DNA from: Bacillota bacterium
GTDB taxonomy: Bacteria; Bacillota; Proteinivoracia; UBA4975
Assembly: GCA_012523545.1 (NCBI GenBank)
Contig: JAAYIH010000024.1
Span: 1-42,630 of the forward strand
Length of the DNA: 42,630 bases
Direction: 5' to 3'
This document shows positions 1 to 7,190 of the stretch, one piece after another (positions within the stretch are counted from its first letter, which is position 1; every line of letters starts with the position of its first letter). The translations under genes were made by a program, and so were the position numbers. The notes beneath the pieces are model-generated. The model saw nothing but the letters and a program-made list of their open reading frames with translations. It was not told the DNA's origin and did not search any database.

Positions 1-29
1 ACGGTTTACATAACTATTCTGCCCTGGCA

Positions 30-58
30 TTTAAAAACCCTGCCTGTACAGCAGGGTT
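30..58 (-). terminator. Rho-independent terminator of the LysM/G5/M23 peptidase gene
   Basis: Read on the minus strand there is an 8-bp perfect stem (AACCCTGC / GCAGGGTT) with a 7-base loop, followed by a short T run. It starts two bases beyond the TAA stop of the peptidase gene, so it most likely ends that transcript. Confidence 0.75.
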
Positions 59-59
59 A

Positions 60-1409
60 TTAGGGCCGGAAAAACTGCAACGGATCGATGGGCTTGCCGT
101 TGCGTTGTACCTCAAAATGCAAATGGTTGCCGGTGGCATCTCCAGTTTTGCCCACCTCGGCAATGCGCTGGCCTTTGGACACTTTTTGTCCCTGACTAAC
201 CAACAGTTTTCTGGCGTGGGCATACAGGGTGGAATAGCCATTGCCGTGATCAATAACTACATAGTTGCCATAAGAGGGACTGGATGCTGCCTTAACCACC
301 GTCCCCGATGCGGCGGCATAGATGCTGGTGCCCTCAGGGGCGTAAATATCCACGCCCCTGTGCGGCTGGGCACGCCAATACTGGTAGGACCCAAACCGGT
401 CGGTAATGGTTCCGGTACTCAGGGGCCACCGGAACATCCCCACGGCACGGCTGGGCCAGAGCGCCGTGCCCCGCTCCACAATTCTGGTTACAGGCTGGGA
501 ATGAATCTTGGCGCTGAGCTGGGTGCGCTTGACTTCTTCGCCGTTGATGTACTCTATTTCGTAAACCACTTCCCTCTTTCCGGGCACGCCGGCCTGCACA
601 GTCCTGGACTGATAATACCATAAGCCCGACGTCGACCGGTACGTGGTGGAAAAAGGAATGTTTTCGTATGTTTTTACTTTTTCCACAGTGCGCACCTTGA
701 CCTTGGGTTCAGCTACCACCAGGTTCAGGGTCTGCCCGACCCGCAAAAGACTGCTGTCGCGCAGGGAGGGATTGGCAGCCCGCAGTTCAGCCTCGCTGAC
801 ATTGGCGGAACGGGCAATGGACCACAGGGTGTCGCCCCTGGAAACGACGTATTTCTCGACTTTTTCCGTGCCCTGGATAAGCAGGGCGAGGGCGGAGTCC
901 ACATCGGTAATATCTTCGGGGAGAACTTCTTCGGCGAGGACTTCCACCGCGTCAATTATTTCCGCACTGAGCAATTCCCGATTGGAAGCCTCGTGGACAT
1001 AATAATTGGCGACGCGGTCCAGCACCTCCTGAGCGTCCTCCCGGCAGGACATCCACACAAGGGGCTCGTCGTTAACGGCGATGCACCATCCCACCGTTAC
1101 ATAGGAAAGTCTGGCCGCCAGAGCCGCCCCGACATCCCCGGCGTCGGATACGGGCTCCCATTGCAATTCCTTCTCGGCTTTGACTTCTTGCGCAAAGGCG
1201 AGGCATAAACCGACCTCAGCTTCCTCTTTTGCCAGCATTTCCTGCAACATCACGGTGTAGTCTTCCAGGGATTGGACAACGCCGACGCTGATGCCGTCGA
1301 CATATACCCGGTACACCACCGCTGGCTTGGGCAAATAATAGGCGGCAACAACTGACGGTAAAATGACGAGGATTATGCTTGTCCATATAAATAATATCTT
1401 CTTTCGCAT
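60..1409 (-). CDS. Membrane-anchored LysM-G5-M23 cell-wall endopeptidase
   Basis: A 449-residue predicted peptidoglycan hydrolase. Residues 7-25 form one hydrophobic signal or anchor segment, so the rest should lie outside the membrane. A LysM domain (about 186-232, RGDTLWSIAR) would bind glycan, a G5-like domain follows (about 236-312), and an M23 peptidase domain (about 345-440) closes the protein. The expected zinc ligands are visible: H350 and D354 in HRGVD, and H431 in HLHFE. H398 in YAHA is the catalytic candidate. M23 enzymes cut peptide cross-links of peptidoglycan. The ATG at 1409 is preceded by a good AGGAG site. The gene lies alone downstream of a tRNA cluster on the same strand, with terminators on both sides. 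The physiological role (division, growth or spore-related) cannot be read from the sequence. Confidence 0.9.
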   Translation of the reverse strand: MRKKILFIWTSIILVILPSVVAAYYLPKPAVVYRVYVDGISVGVVQSLEDYTVMLQEMLAKEEAEVGLCLAFAQEVKAEKELQWEPVSDAGDVGAALAARLSYVTVGWCIAVNDEPLVWMSCREDAQEVLDRVANYYVHEASNRELLSAEIIDAVEVLAEEVLPEDITDVDSALALLIQGTEKVEKYVVSRGDTLWSIARSANVSEAELRAANPSLRDSSLLRVGQTLNLVVAEPKVKVRTVEKVKTYENIPFSTTYRSTSGLWYYQSRTVQAGVPGKREVVYEIEYINGEEVKRTQLSAKIHSQPVTRIVERGTALWPSRAVGMFRWPLSTGTITDRFGSYQYWRAQPHRGVDIYAPEGTSIYAAASGTVVKAASSPSYGNYVVIDHGNGYSTLYAHARKLLVSQGQKVSKGQRIAEVGKTGDATGNHLHFEVQRNGKPIDPLQFFRP

Positions 1410-1487
1410 GGGTCACTCCTTCCCGCCGGCTAAGTACGTTGCAGTAGCTTAATTCGCTGTTCCCGAAGGAAAACCCTTTTTCCAATT

Positions 1488-1512
1488 AATAAAAAAAGCC
1501 CCGATGGGGGTA
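1488..1512 (-). terminator. Terminator of the five-tRNA operon
   Basis: On the minus strand a short GC-only stem (CCCC / GGGG) is followed by a run of seven T residues, a few bases beyond the encoded CCA of tRNA-Thr. The stem is short, but the position and T tract fit an intrinsic terminator. Confidence 0.65.
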
Positions 1513-1516
1513 AAAG

Positions 1517-1592
1517 TGGAGCCGGCGATGGGACTTGAACCCGCAACCTGCTGATTACGATTCAGCTGCTCTGCCAATTGAGCTACGCCGGC
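1517..1592 (-). tRNA. tRNA-Thr (anticodon CGT)
   Basis: A 76-base cloverleaf with acceptor stem GCCGGCG / CGCCGGC, discriminator T and encoded CCA. The anticodon loop reads ATCGTAA, giving anticodon CGT (codon ACG). It is the last of five tRNAs on the minus strand. Confidence 0.93.
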
Positions 1593-1601
1593 TCTGATCG
1601 A

Positions 1602-1677
1602 TGGTGCCGCAGGGCAGAATCGAACTGCCGACACGTGGATTTTCAGTCCACTGCTCTACCAACTGAGCTACCGCGGC
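1602..1677 (-). tRNA. tRNA-Phe (anticodon GAA)
   Basis: A 76-base cloverleaf with acceptor stem GCCGCGG / CTGCGGC (one G-U pair), discriminator A and encoded CCA. The anticodon loop is CTGAAAA. It is separated from the neighbouring tRNAs by only a few bases. Confidence 0.95.
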
Positions 1678-1685
1678 AGGAAGGA

Positions 1686-1762
1686 TGGCGGAGCTGACGG
1701 GACTCGAACCCGCGATCTCCTGCGTGACAGGCAGGCATGTTAGACCACTACACCACAGCTCC
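1686..1762 (-). tRNA. tRNA-Asp (anticodon GTC)
   Basis: A 77-base cloverleaf with acceptor stem GGAGCTG / CAGCTCC. The discriminator is G, the usual identity base for tRNA-Asp, and CCA is encoded. The anticodon loop is CTGTCAC. Confidence 0.95.
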
Positions 1763-1767
1763 GCAAA

Positions 1768-1844
1768 TGGTGACCCCTAGGGGATTCGAACCCCTGAATG
1801 CCAGCGTGAAAGGCTGGTGAGTTAAGCCACTTCTCCAAGGGGCC
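1768..1844 (-). tRNA. tRNA-Glu (anticodon TTC)
   Basis: A 77-base cloverleaf with acceptor stem GGCCCCT / AGGGGTC, discriminator A and encoded CCA. The anticodon loop is CTTTCAC. Confidence 0.95.
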
Positions 1845-1849
1845 AGGAA

Positions 1850-1925
1850 TGGTGAGCCATGATGGATTCGAACCATCGACACCCTGATTAAAAGTCAGGT
1901 GCTCTACCAGCTGAGCTAATGGCTC
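1850..1925 (-). tRNA. tRNA-Lys (anticodon TTT)
   Basis: A 76-base cloverleaf with discriminator A and encoded CCA. The anticodon loop is CTTTTAA. This is the first tRNA of the cluster, just downstream of a strong promoter-like sequence. Confidence 0.95.
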
Positions 1926-1938
1926 AAGGCACTTAAAG

Positions 1939-1967
1939 AGGATACTACAGAATCTTGTTTCTGTCAA
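1939..1967 (-). promoter_or_regulatory. SigA-type promoter of the tRNA cluster
   Basis: On the minus strand TTGACA (1967-1962) is followed after exactly 17 bases by TATCCT (1944-1939). It lies 14 bases ahead of tRNA-Lys and beyond the rplI stop codon, so the five tRNAs have their own promoter. Confidence 0.8.
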
Positions 1968-1989
1968 CCCTAAAAATGTCCCAAACAGT

Positions 1990-2433
1990 TTATTCTGTAG
2001 CTACTATTAAGGTTAAATTTGCCGTAACCTGGGAATGGAGGCGAATTTCTACATTAAATTTGCCTAAACTTTTGATGGGCTCAGGCAAGACTATCTTGCG
2101 CCGGTCTACCCTGATTCCTTTTCTGGCCAATTCAGCGGCAACATCATTGCTGGTTACCGAACCAAACAGGCGTCCGCCTTCCCCGGCTTTGGCAATATAC
2201 TTTAATTCCTCCGCCTCAATTTGTTCTTTCAACTGACGGCAATGCTCCAGTTCCTGCATTTCTTTTTTAGACTGGCTTTGCCGTTGTTGCTCCAGTTTTC
2301 TTAAGGCTGCGGCATCCGCCACAACGGCCAGACCTTTGGGAAGCAAAAAGTTGCGCGCATAGCCGTCGGATACTTCTTTGACGTCGCCGGGAACGCCCAG
2401 GCCTTTGACCTTGGCTTTTAAAATAACCCTCAC
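1990..2433 (-). CDS. rplI: 50S ribosomal protein L9
   Basis: A 147-residue protein of normal L9 length. The N-terminal rRNA-binding domain carries the family signature VKGLGVPGDVKEVSDGYARN followed by FLLPKGLA. A long charged helix (about 45-80) then leads to the C-terminal domain with GRLFGSVT. L9 binds 23S rRNA at the base of the L1 stalk. It starts with GTG at 2433, preceded by GGAGG. It is the last gene of the rpsF-ssb-rpsR-mazG-like-rplI group. The replicative helicase gene that often follows rplI in Firmicutes is absent here; a tRNA operon comes next. Confidence 0.97.
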   Translation of the reverse strand: MRVILKAKVKGLGVPGDVKEVSDGYARNFLLPKGLAVVADAAALRKLEQQRQSQSKKEMQELEHCRQLKEQIEAEELKYIAKAGEGGRLFGSVTSNDVAAELARKGIRVDRRKIVLPEPIKSLGKFNVEIRLHSQVTANLTLIVATE

Positions 2434-2447
2434 GCCCTAACAACCTC

Positions 2448-2765
2448 CTAACTGCCTGACTGGTTTCCGCTTTTGCCCTGCCAATAACGCAGGAGCTCCA
2501 GTTCAAAATCCCGCAGGCTGTTGCCGGGATGCTTGATCCGCTCGGCGAGTTTTTCCTCTACTGCCAAGTCGAGGCGGCGGATACTGATTCCCGCCCGGTT
2601 GGCAATGCTGAACAAAATGACGACGGCGGCGCTGAGGGCATCCAGGACCCGTTCTTCAGCGCCCGTGTACAGCCCGGCAAACAGCTCGGAAATAACCGTG
2701 AGCAATTGCACCTTTAAGCCTTCCAGCAATTTCAGGTTCCGCGCGACATCCACCCTGCCCGGCAT
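2448..2765 (-). CDS. MazG-like family protein
   Basis: A 105-residue, mostly helical protein that resembles the short MazG-like proteins (PF12643 type) found beside rpsR and rplI in Clostridia. True MazG proteins are nucleoside triphosphate pyrophosphohydrolases with EExxE...ExxD metal ligands. I do not see a complete set of those acidic motifs here, so enzymatic activity is uncertain. The ATG at 2765 has a good GGGAGGGAG site. It sits between rpsR and rplI and is probably co-transcribed with them. Confidence 0.7.
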   Translation of the reverse strand: MPGRVDVARNLKLLEGLKVQLLTVISELFAGLYTGAEERVLDALSAAVVILFSIANRAGISIRRLDLAVEEKLAERIKHPGNSLRDFELELLRYWQGKSGNQSGS

Positions 2766-2810
2766 ACGCTCTCCCTCCCGTATAAAAACAGGGGACCGGT
2801 GCCCCCTGCA

Positions 2811-3038
2811 TTATTCCGTTGTATACGGCATAAGGGCCATAAAGCGCGCACGCTTAATGGCGCGCGTCAATTGCCGTTGATGAGTGGCACAATTGCCGGT
2901 AATGCGCCGGGGCAAAATTTTGCCGCGTTCAGATATATAGCGCCGCAACTTGTCGACGTTTTTGTAATCGACACAGGCGATTTTGTCGACACAAAAGCTG
3001 CATACGCGCTTGCGTTTTCTTCCCCTATCCTTGCGCAC
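2811..3038 (-). CDS. rpsR: 30S ribosomal protein S18
   Basis: A small, very basic protein of about 75 residues with the S18 core ([17 protein letters not shown], then RRITG and HQRQL...IKRAR). It binds the 30S platform next to S6. The cysteines near the N-terminus (CSFC, then C about seven residues later) suggest the zinc-binding S18 form. The best start is GTG at 3038, 7 bases after GGAGG; an in-frame TTG two codons upstream is too close to that site. It follows ssb closely, and its S6 partner is encoded in the same operon. Confidence 0.95.
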   Translation of the reverse strand: MRKDRGRKRKRVCSFCVDKIACVDYKNVDKLRRYISERGKILPRRITGNCATHQRQLTRAIKRARFMALMPYTTE

Positions 3039-3053
3039 CTGCAAACCTCCTAT

Positions 3054-3452
3054 CTAAAATGGTATATCGTCGTCGTCGGCAACATCGGCGCCGTACTGCT
3101 GTAATCGGCTGATTTCACTCCGAGCCTGGCTGTCGCCGCGCCCGTCCAGGAAACGCACGTCTTCAGCAACCACTTCAGTAACGTATCTGCGCTGACCATC
3201 CTGCTCATAAGACCGTACCTGCAACCTGCCGTCCACTGCGACGAGGCTGCCTTTGCTCAGATAGTTGGCACAGTTTTCAGCTTGTTTGCGCCAGACCACA
3301 ATGGGCACAAAATCCGCTTCCCGTTCACCCATCTTGTTGGTGAAGGGACGGTTAACAGCCAAGGTAAAAGTGGCCACCGGCGTTCCCGAAGGTATATATT
3401 TCAGCTCGGGATCCCGGGTCAGGCGACCGATCAATATTACCCTGTTAAGCAC
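3054..3452 (-). CDS. ssb: Single-stranded DNA-binding protein
   Basis: A 132-residue protein that coats single-stranded DNA during replication, repair and recombination. The OB fold occupies about residues 1-105 ([17 protein letters not shown] at the start). A short acidic tail ends in DDDDIPF, the conserved docking peptide for partner proteins. The linker is short compared with many SSBs. It starts with GTG at 3452 behind a G-rich ribosome-binding site. It lies between rpsF and rpsR, its standard Firmicutes position. Confidence 0.97.
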   Translation of the reverse strand: MLNRVILIGRLTRDPELKYIPSGTPVATFTLAVNRPFTNKMGEREADFVPIVVWRKQAENCANYLSKGSLVAVDGRLQVRSYEQDGQRRYVTEVVAEDVRFLDGRGDSQARSEISRLQQYGADVADDDDIPF

Positions 3453-3473
3453 TGCCGTTCACCCCCCAAAATA

Positions 3474-3761
3474 TTACTCCTCTTCCCGGACGATTAAGTG
3501 CCTCAGGATGCCGTTTGTTATCTTGAGAACGCGGTCCAGCTCTGCCACGACCTGGGGGGTACCCTGGAAGTGCACTTCGACGTAATACCCTTCCCGAAAG
3601 TCAGAAATTTCATAGGCCAGGCGCCTCTTGCCCCATTCCTTGACCTCGGTATCCTGGCCTCCCTGTTCCCGGATTATTGTCAACACTCTTTCTTGCAGGG
3701 TTTGGAGCTGCTCTTCTTCCAGGTTTGGCTGCAACACATAAAGCAGTTCATATTTCCGCAT
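3474..3761 (-). CDS. rpsF: 30S ribosomal protein S6
   Basis: A 95-residue S6 protein starting MRKYELLYVLQP, with the conserved EVKEWGKRRLAYEI segment and a C-terminus LIVREEE. S6 pairs with S18 on the 30S platform. The start at 3761 is chosen because AGGAGGAGG lies just upstream and the family begins with M-RKYE; a longer frame to 3797 would add 12 unconserved residues. It is the first gene of its operon, with a clear promoter about 60 bases upstream. In many bacteria S6-S18 regulates its own operon through the mRNA leader; I could not identify such a structure here. Confidence 0.97.
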   Translation of the reverse strand: MRKYELLYVLQPNLEEEQLQTLQERVLTIIREQGGQDTEVKEWGKRRLAYEISDFREGYYVEVHFQGTPQVVAELDRVLKITNGILRHLIVREEE

Positions 3762-3822
3762 ATTTTTCACCTCCTCCTGTGGACTTAGCGGCTTCATTCA
3801 TGAAGCAGGGGGGCATTGTTAT

Positions 3823-3850
3823 ATTATAGCACAATATAATGCCTGTGCAA
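3823..3850 (-). promoter_or_regulatory. Promoter of the rpsF-ssb-rpsR operon with overlapping inverted repeat
   Basis: On the minus strand TTGCAC (3850-3845), 16 bases and a perfect TATAAT (3828-3823) lie upstream of rpsF. A 7-bp inverted repeat (TTATATT / AATATAA, 3819-3825 and 3833-3839) overlaps the -10 box and spacer. Confidence 0.7.
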
Positions 3851-3851
3851 C

Positions 3852-4040
3852 CTAGGCTTTGGACAAAACTTTTCGAATGAATTTTTCCGCTTTTTTGCGC
3901 GGGACAAGGATGCTGCGCCCGCAATTGCAACATTGAAAACGAAAATCCATGCCTACGCGGAGAATTTTCCATTGGTTGCTGCCGCAGGGGTGATCCTTTT
4001 TCAACTGGACGATGTCGCCTACATTATATATTTCAACCAC
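3852..4040 (-). CDS. DUF951 family protein
   Basis: A 62-residue protein of the small DUF951 family that is widespread in Firmicutes near rpsF. It shows the conserved VGDIV..KK.HPCGSN.W.ILR pattern, then CCNCG and the SILVPR...KFI..V end. HPCG plus CxxC could bind a metal, but the function is unknown. The start is uncertain: the reading frame opens with GTG at 4040, but AGGAGG lies directly against that codon, closer than usual. It begins 3 bases after the CvpA-like gene stops, so the two are probably co-transcribed. Confidence 0.85.
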   Translation of the reverse strand: MVEIYNVGDIVQLKKDHPCGSNQWKILRVGMDFRFQCCNCGRSILVPRKKAEKFIRKVLSKA

Positions 4041-4043
4041 CTC

Positions 4044-4655
4044 CTAAAGCAGAAAGGGAGCAAGAAAAGCCGCCACTTTTTCCATTACCGGCTGCAGGAT
4101 TCGGAAGCCGACAGAGGACTCCACCGCTTCCGACAGCAATGTACCGTGCTCGGCCAAAGCCAGGAGGGGGAGCAAAGTATAAGCCAACACTGTAACCAAA
4201 GCCCCCTGGCAAAAACCGGCCAGGGCTCCGATGCCTGCCGGCTTCCTGCCGACTGCGGCGCCGCCCAGAACCATGTAGGCAAAGATCAGGACCAACGCCA
4301 AAATGATCATGCCCATGCCGCCCAGAAACAGGCCCAAAATTCTCTCGTAGTAAGCTTCTGCCCTCGTCCCGGCGGGAATGCCAATGACCTGTTGCCAGGG
4401 CCCCAAATTCAGCCATTTCCGGCTGCCGACACTGACTGCCACGGCGTTCTGCTCCAATCCGGCCTTAAAGGCCGGTTCCAGTACAGGGCGCAGGTAGGCG
4501 GTGCAATTGGCGACGAAAGGCAACGGCAAAAGCAGCGCACAGGCATACGCGGCGCTGCGCAGAATTGCTTTCCTTGTTCCTCCCCAATATCCGGTCAGGA
4601 CGTGCCAGGCCAACACGGCTCCCATCAATATATCCAGCCAGGGCAGCATCCTCAT
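4044..4655 (-). CDS. CvpA-family-like inner membrane protein
   Basis: A 203-residue membrane protein with about four hydrophobic segments (near residues 5-25, 35-55, 110-135 and 142-165). The opening LDILMGAVLAWHVLTGYWGG, with RKAILR following, resembles CvpA-family proteins, which are four-helix membrane proteins of poorly known function. The assignment rests on the N-terminal pattern and topology only. The ATG at 4655 is used; a second ATG two codons later is equally possible. It is directly followed by the DUF951 gene. Confidence 0.6.
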   Translation of the reverse strand: MRMLPWLDILMGAVLAWHVLTGYWGGTRKAILRSAAYACALLLPLPFVANCTAYLRPVLEPAFKAGLEQNAVAVSVGSRKWLNLGPWQQVIGIPAGTRAEAYYERILGLFLGGMGMIILALVLIFAYMVLGGAAVGRKPAGIGALAGFCQGALVTVLAYTLLPLLALAEHGTLLSEAVESSVGFRILQPVMEKVAAFLAPFLL

Positions 4656-4706
4656 CCCCCCGTGTAATCATAAGCCGCCGCGGGCGAAAATAGAACAACG
4701 GCCCGG

Positions 4707-5054
4707 CTACAGCCAGATCAACACCAGAGCAGCAGCCAGCAGGGGCACCCAGACGGCGCCGCCAAGGTAGATGTTGGCAGCGGCAACACCTAAAATACCC
4801 ACTGTGGCAGCCAGCATAAACAAGAACAGCTCCAACAGATAATCCTCAAAGTAGAGGTGCTTTCCCTTGCGCCTGTATAAAGCAACTGCCATGTCGGCGC
4901 CCACCTTGGTACCGGCAAAAACCAGCCCGGCTTTGACCCACCAGGGGCTGTTCAGCCCCGTCAAAGCCCAGTCAATGCCTGCGGCAACGCACAATATGCC
5001 CGCAAAACGACCCAGCCATGCCAGCACAGCCTTGCTCCGACTCTTCACAGCCAA
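4707..5054 (-). CDS. Hypothetical membrane protein
   Basis: A 115-residue protein I do not recognise. Hydrophobic stretches are near residues 10-31, 37-60 (broken by charged residues) and 72-115, with a basic loop LYRRKGKHLYFED between them. The frame opens with TTG at 5054, but GTG two codons later (5048) sits better behind the GGCGGGGG site. It lies between a YkvI-type transporter and a CvpA-like gene on the same strand and may be co-transcribed with them. Confidence 0.6.
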   Translation of the reverse strand: MAVKSRSKAVLAWLGRFAGILCVAAGIDWALTGLNSPWWVKAGLVFAGTKVGADMAVALYRRKGKHLYFEDYLLELFLFMLAATVGILGVAAANIYLGGAVWVPLLAAALVLIWL

Positions 5055-5085
5055 CCCCCGCCTTGGTTTATTTTAAGCCCCGGCA

Positions 5086-6105
5086 CTAACGGCCGCCGCG
5101 ACTTTTGCCGGCGGCCAGCACTCTGGCAAGACTATAATAGCATAATCCTGCCACCAGCACTATATTGCATATCCCCAGCAATGGGTACAGCAAATCCACC
5201 AGGCCGGCAAACCCGATTTGCGCCAGCATAAACCCCAATCCGCCGATTGCTGCCAGGGCAAAACGATATTTATCGGCACCGGCAATCCGGGCAGCCAGAC
5301 CGTGCATGTTGGCCAGGGCGGTGGTTGTGACCGCCGCCAGCAGAGTAAACTCGTACAGCAGTTTTCCCGCGCCCAGCCAAGCTGCCGCCAGTTCCAGCAT
5401 CGGCATTTCTGCCTGCCCCGGCAACTGCATCAGCGCCAGATATTCCAGAAACAACAGGCCGCCCGTCAGCAATCCTCCCCCCAGACCGCCCAGCCAAACC
5501 GCCGTGGAGCTGAGGTGCGGCTTTAATGTGGACAGAGCCACGGCAGCGATGGCAATATTATATGCCCCGTACATCACCGCCGCTCCCCATGGCCCTGTTT
5601 CGACAGCCAGGGCGGGGTGGCTGATTTGCATAAGGCAAAGCATGATTATGACCGCAATCATGCCCGGGACAAGCCAAACATTGGCCCTCAGAAATCCCGC
5701 ACTGCCCGTGCGCAACAACGCACAGCAAACAGCAGAAAATATCAGGCAACCTGCCGCATAGTGTACTCCCCACCCCGAAAAAAGGGAACCGCCGGCGGCA
5801 ATCATCACACCTGTGCCCACCTGCAGCGTTGCCAAAAACAGCAGATCGGCAACCTTAATCAAGAGCGGACTGCGCAATACGATGCTGAGCAAATCCTGGT
5901 ACGAATAAACCGGACTCCGGTGGGTAACATCTAGTATTGTGACGCCGGCCCACATAAACATGGCCGTGGCAACAATAACTCCTGCCCTGCCCATGTCGCC
6001 GTACTTGCCGAAAAACGACATCACTTCCCTCCCCGACGCAAAGCCGGCGCCAATTACTGCACCGCAGTATGCAGCGGCCACTGAAAAACCTCTTCGCCTG
6101 GGCAT
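5086..6105 (-). CDS. YkvI-type membrane transporter
   Basis: A 339-residue polytopic protein with about ten hydrophobic helices. It begins RRRGFSVAAAYCGAVIGAG and continues FASGREVMSFF, the signature of the YkvI family, whose fold is related to the LeuT/APC transporters. Broken glycine-rich first helices of this kind hold sodium and substrate in LeuT-like carriers, so a cation-coupled solute role is plausible. The substrate is unknown. The gene is divergent from yyaC, with about 94 bases between them. Confidence 0.8.
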   Translation of the reverse strand: MPRRRGFSVAAAYCGAVIGAGFASGREVMSFFGKYGDMGRAGVIVATAMFMWAGVTILDVTHRSPVYSYQDLLSIVLRSPLLIKVADLLFLATLQVGTGVMIAAGGSLFSGWGVHYAAGCLIFSAVCCALLRTGSAGFLRANVWLVPGMIAVIIMLCLMQISHPALAVETGPWGAAVMYGAYNIAIAAVALSTLKPHLSSTAVWLGGLGGGLLTGGLLFLEYLALMQLPGQAEMPMLELAAAWLGAGKLLYEFTLLAAVTTTALANMHGLAARIAGADKYRFALAAIGGLGFMLAQIGFAGLVDLLYPLLGICNIVLVAGLCYYSLARVLAAGKSRGGR

Positions 6106-6199
6106 ATTCTCACCTCAACGCAATTTATTCGCCCGGCGGTAATTTTATGTGGCTTTTATTCATACCTTATTACCAGCAAAACCTTTGGCGGAGGACATT

Positions 6200-6778
6200 A
6201 TGGCCAGACCTTCTCCTTACCCCCAACATTTTGCCCGGGTTAAATACACTCAACCCGATGCCGCGGAAGTAATCAGCCGGGCCTTGCTTTCTTTGTACAA
6301 CCGCCCCTTGCATGCAGTGGAAAACATATTGGTATTGTGTATTGGCACCGACCGCTCTACCGGAGACAGTCTCGGCCCCCTGATCGGCTCCAATCTAAAA
6401 AAATACCCGACACCCTTTCGCGTCAGAGGCTGTCTGGATGAGCCCGTTCATGCAGCCAATTTGGCTGCCGTTCTCGACGAAATAAACAAAAATCCGCCCC
6501 AATGGACGGTGGCCATCGACGCCTCCCTGGGCAGCATCGAAGGGGTGGGAACAGTCAACATCGGCCTGGGCTCGCTGCAACCCGGTGCAGGGGTAAACAA
6601 AAACTTGCCCCAGGTCGGCGACGCTTATATAACCGGCGTGGTCAATGTTGGCGGCTTCATGGAATACTTTGTCTTACAAAACACCCGCCTGTCTGTGGTC
6701 ATAAAGATGGCGGAGGTAATTACCGCCGGCTTGCTGGCAGCGTTTTCCCCCTCAATAAAAATTGCCGGGCATCCATGA
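6200..6778 (+). CDS. yyaC: Spore protease YyaC
   Basis: A 192-residue protein of the YyaC/DUF1256 family, related in fold to hydrogenase-maturation and germination proteases. Visible family features are LVLCIGTDRSTGDSLGP.IG, then DEPVHA, IDASLG, PGAGVNK..P.VGD..ITG.VN and GGFMEY. The aspartates in GTDRSTGD and DEPVHA and the one in IDASLG are candidate metal or catalytic residues. It is typical of endospore formers. The start at 6200 is chosen for the GGAGG five bases upstream; a GTG at 6149 has no such site. It is the only protein gene of the left arm on the plus strand, and it converges on the bactofilin gene. Confidence 0.92.
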   Translation: MARPSPYPQHFARVKYTQPDAAEVISRALLSLYNRPLHAVENILVLCIGTDRSTGDSLGPLIGSNLKKYPTPFRVRGCLDEPVHAANLAAVLDEINKNPPQWTVAIDASLGSIEGVGTVNIGLGSLQPGAGVNKNLPQVGDAYITGVVNVGGFMEYFVLQNTRLSVVIKMAEVITAGLLAAFSPSIKIAGHP

Positions 6779-6786
6779 TGCCCGGC
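6764..6786. terminator. Bidirectional terminator between yyaC and the bactofilin gene
   Basis: A 9-bp perfect stem (GCCGGGCAT / ATGCCCGGC) overlaps the yyaC stop codon. T-rich sequence follows on the plus strand and a run of five T residues follows on the minus strand, so it can serve both converging genes. Confidence 0.8.
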
Positions 6787-6791
6787 TTCTT

Positions 6792-7190
6792 TTACGCTTT
6801 GGGCTGTTTCTTTTCCTCCGGCCTGGCGGCAGCCTGCATTTTGCACACCCCGTTGAACACTGCGCCGTCGCCAATGGACAGCTTCGCAACGGTAATGTCG
6901 CCGGCCAGTTTGCCGGTGGGCTCAATTTCCAGGATTCCGCTGGCTTCTACATTGCCCTTCAGGGTCCCGGCAATAGAAATGCTCCGGCAACTGATATCGG
7001 CTTCCACAACGCCGCCCTCGGCAATAATGATATCGCCCTGGGCGTTAATCTTGCCGGTGATTTTGCCCTCAACCCTGAGAACGCCCTTGGCTTCCAGGGT
7101 TCCGTTAAGAAAAGTATTTTTGCCGATTATGGTATCAATTTTCGTGGTGTCGATCTCTTCGCTTTTCTTGAACATAACAGGAGCCCCCAT
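6792..7190 (-). CDS. Bactofilin
   Basis: A 132-residue bactofilin (DUF583, PF04519). The core (about 18-115) is the repetitive right-handed beta-helix pattern: TIIGKNTFLNGTLEAKGVLR, then VEGKITGKI, and short repeats of G-polar-hydrophobic residues, ending with GDGAVFNGVCKM. A short charged tail ends KKQPKA. Bactofilins polymerise without nucleotide on the inner membrane face and place cell-wall enzymes or polarity proteins. The ATG at 7190 follows directly on the TGA of the upstream M23 peptidase; an ATG at 7175 behind GGGGG is an alternative. The tight link to a membrane-anchored M23 peptidase suggests a shared cell-shape role (inference). Confidence 0.93.
   Translation of the reverse strand: MGAPVMFKKSEEIDTTKIDTIIGKNTFLNGTLEAKGVLRVEGKITGKINAQGDIIIAEGGVVEADISCRSISIAGTLKGNVEASGILEIEPTGKLAGDITVAKLSIGDGAVFNGVCKMQAAARPEEKKQPKA

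Noticed and set aside
3933-4667. Open frame of 244 codons on the plus strand
   Set aside because: It lies antisense to the DUF951 and CvpA-like genes, is rich in Q, H and P, has no ribosome-binding site and no recognisable motif.
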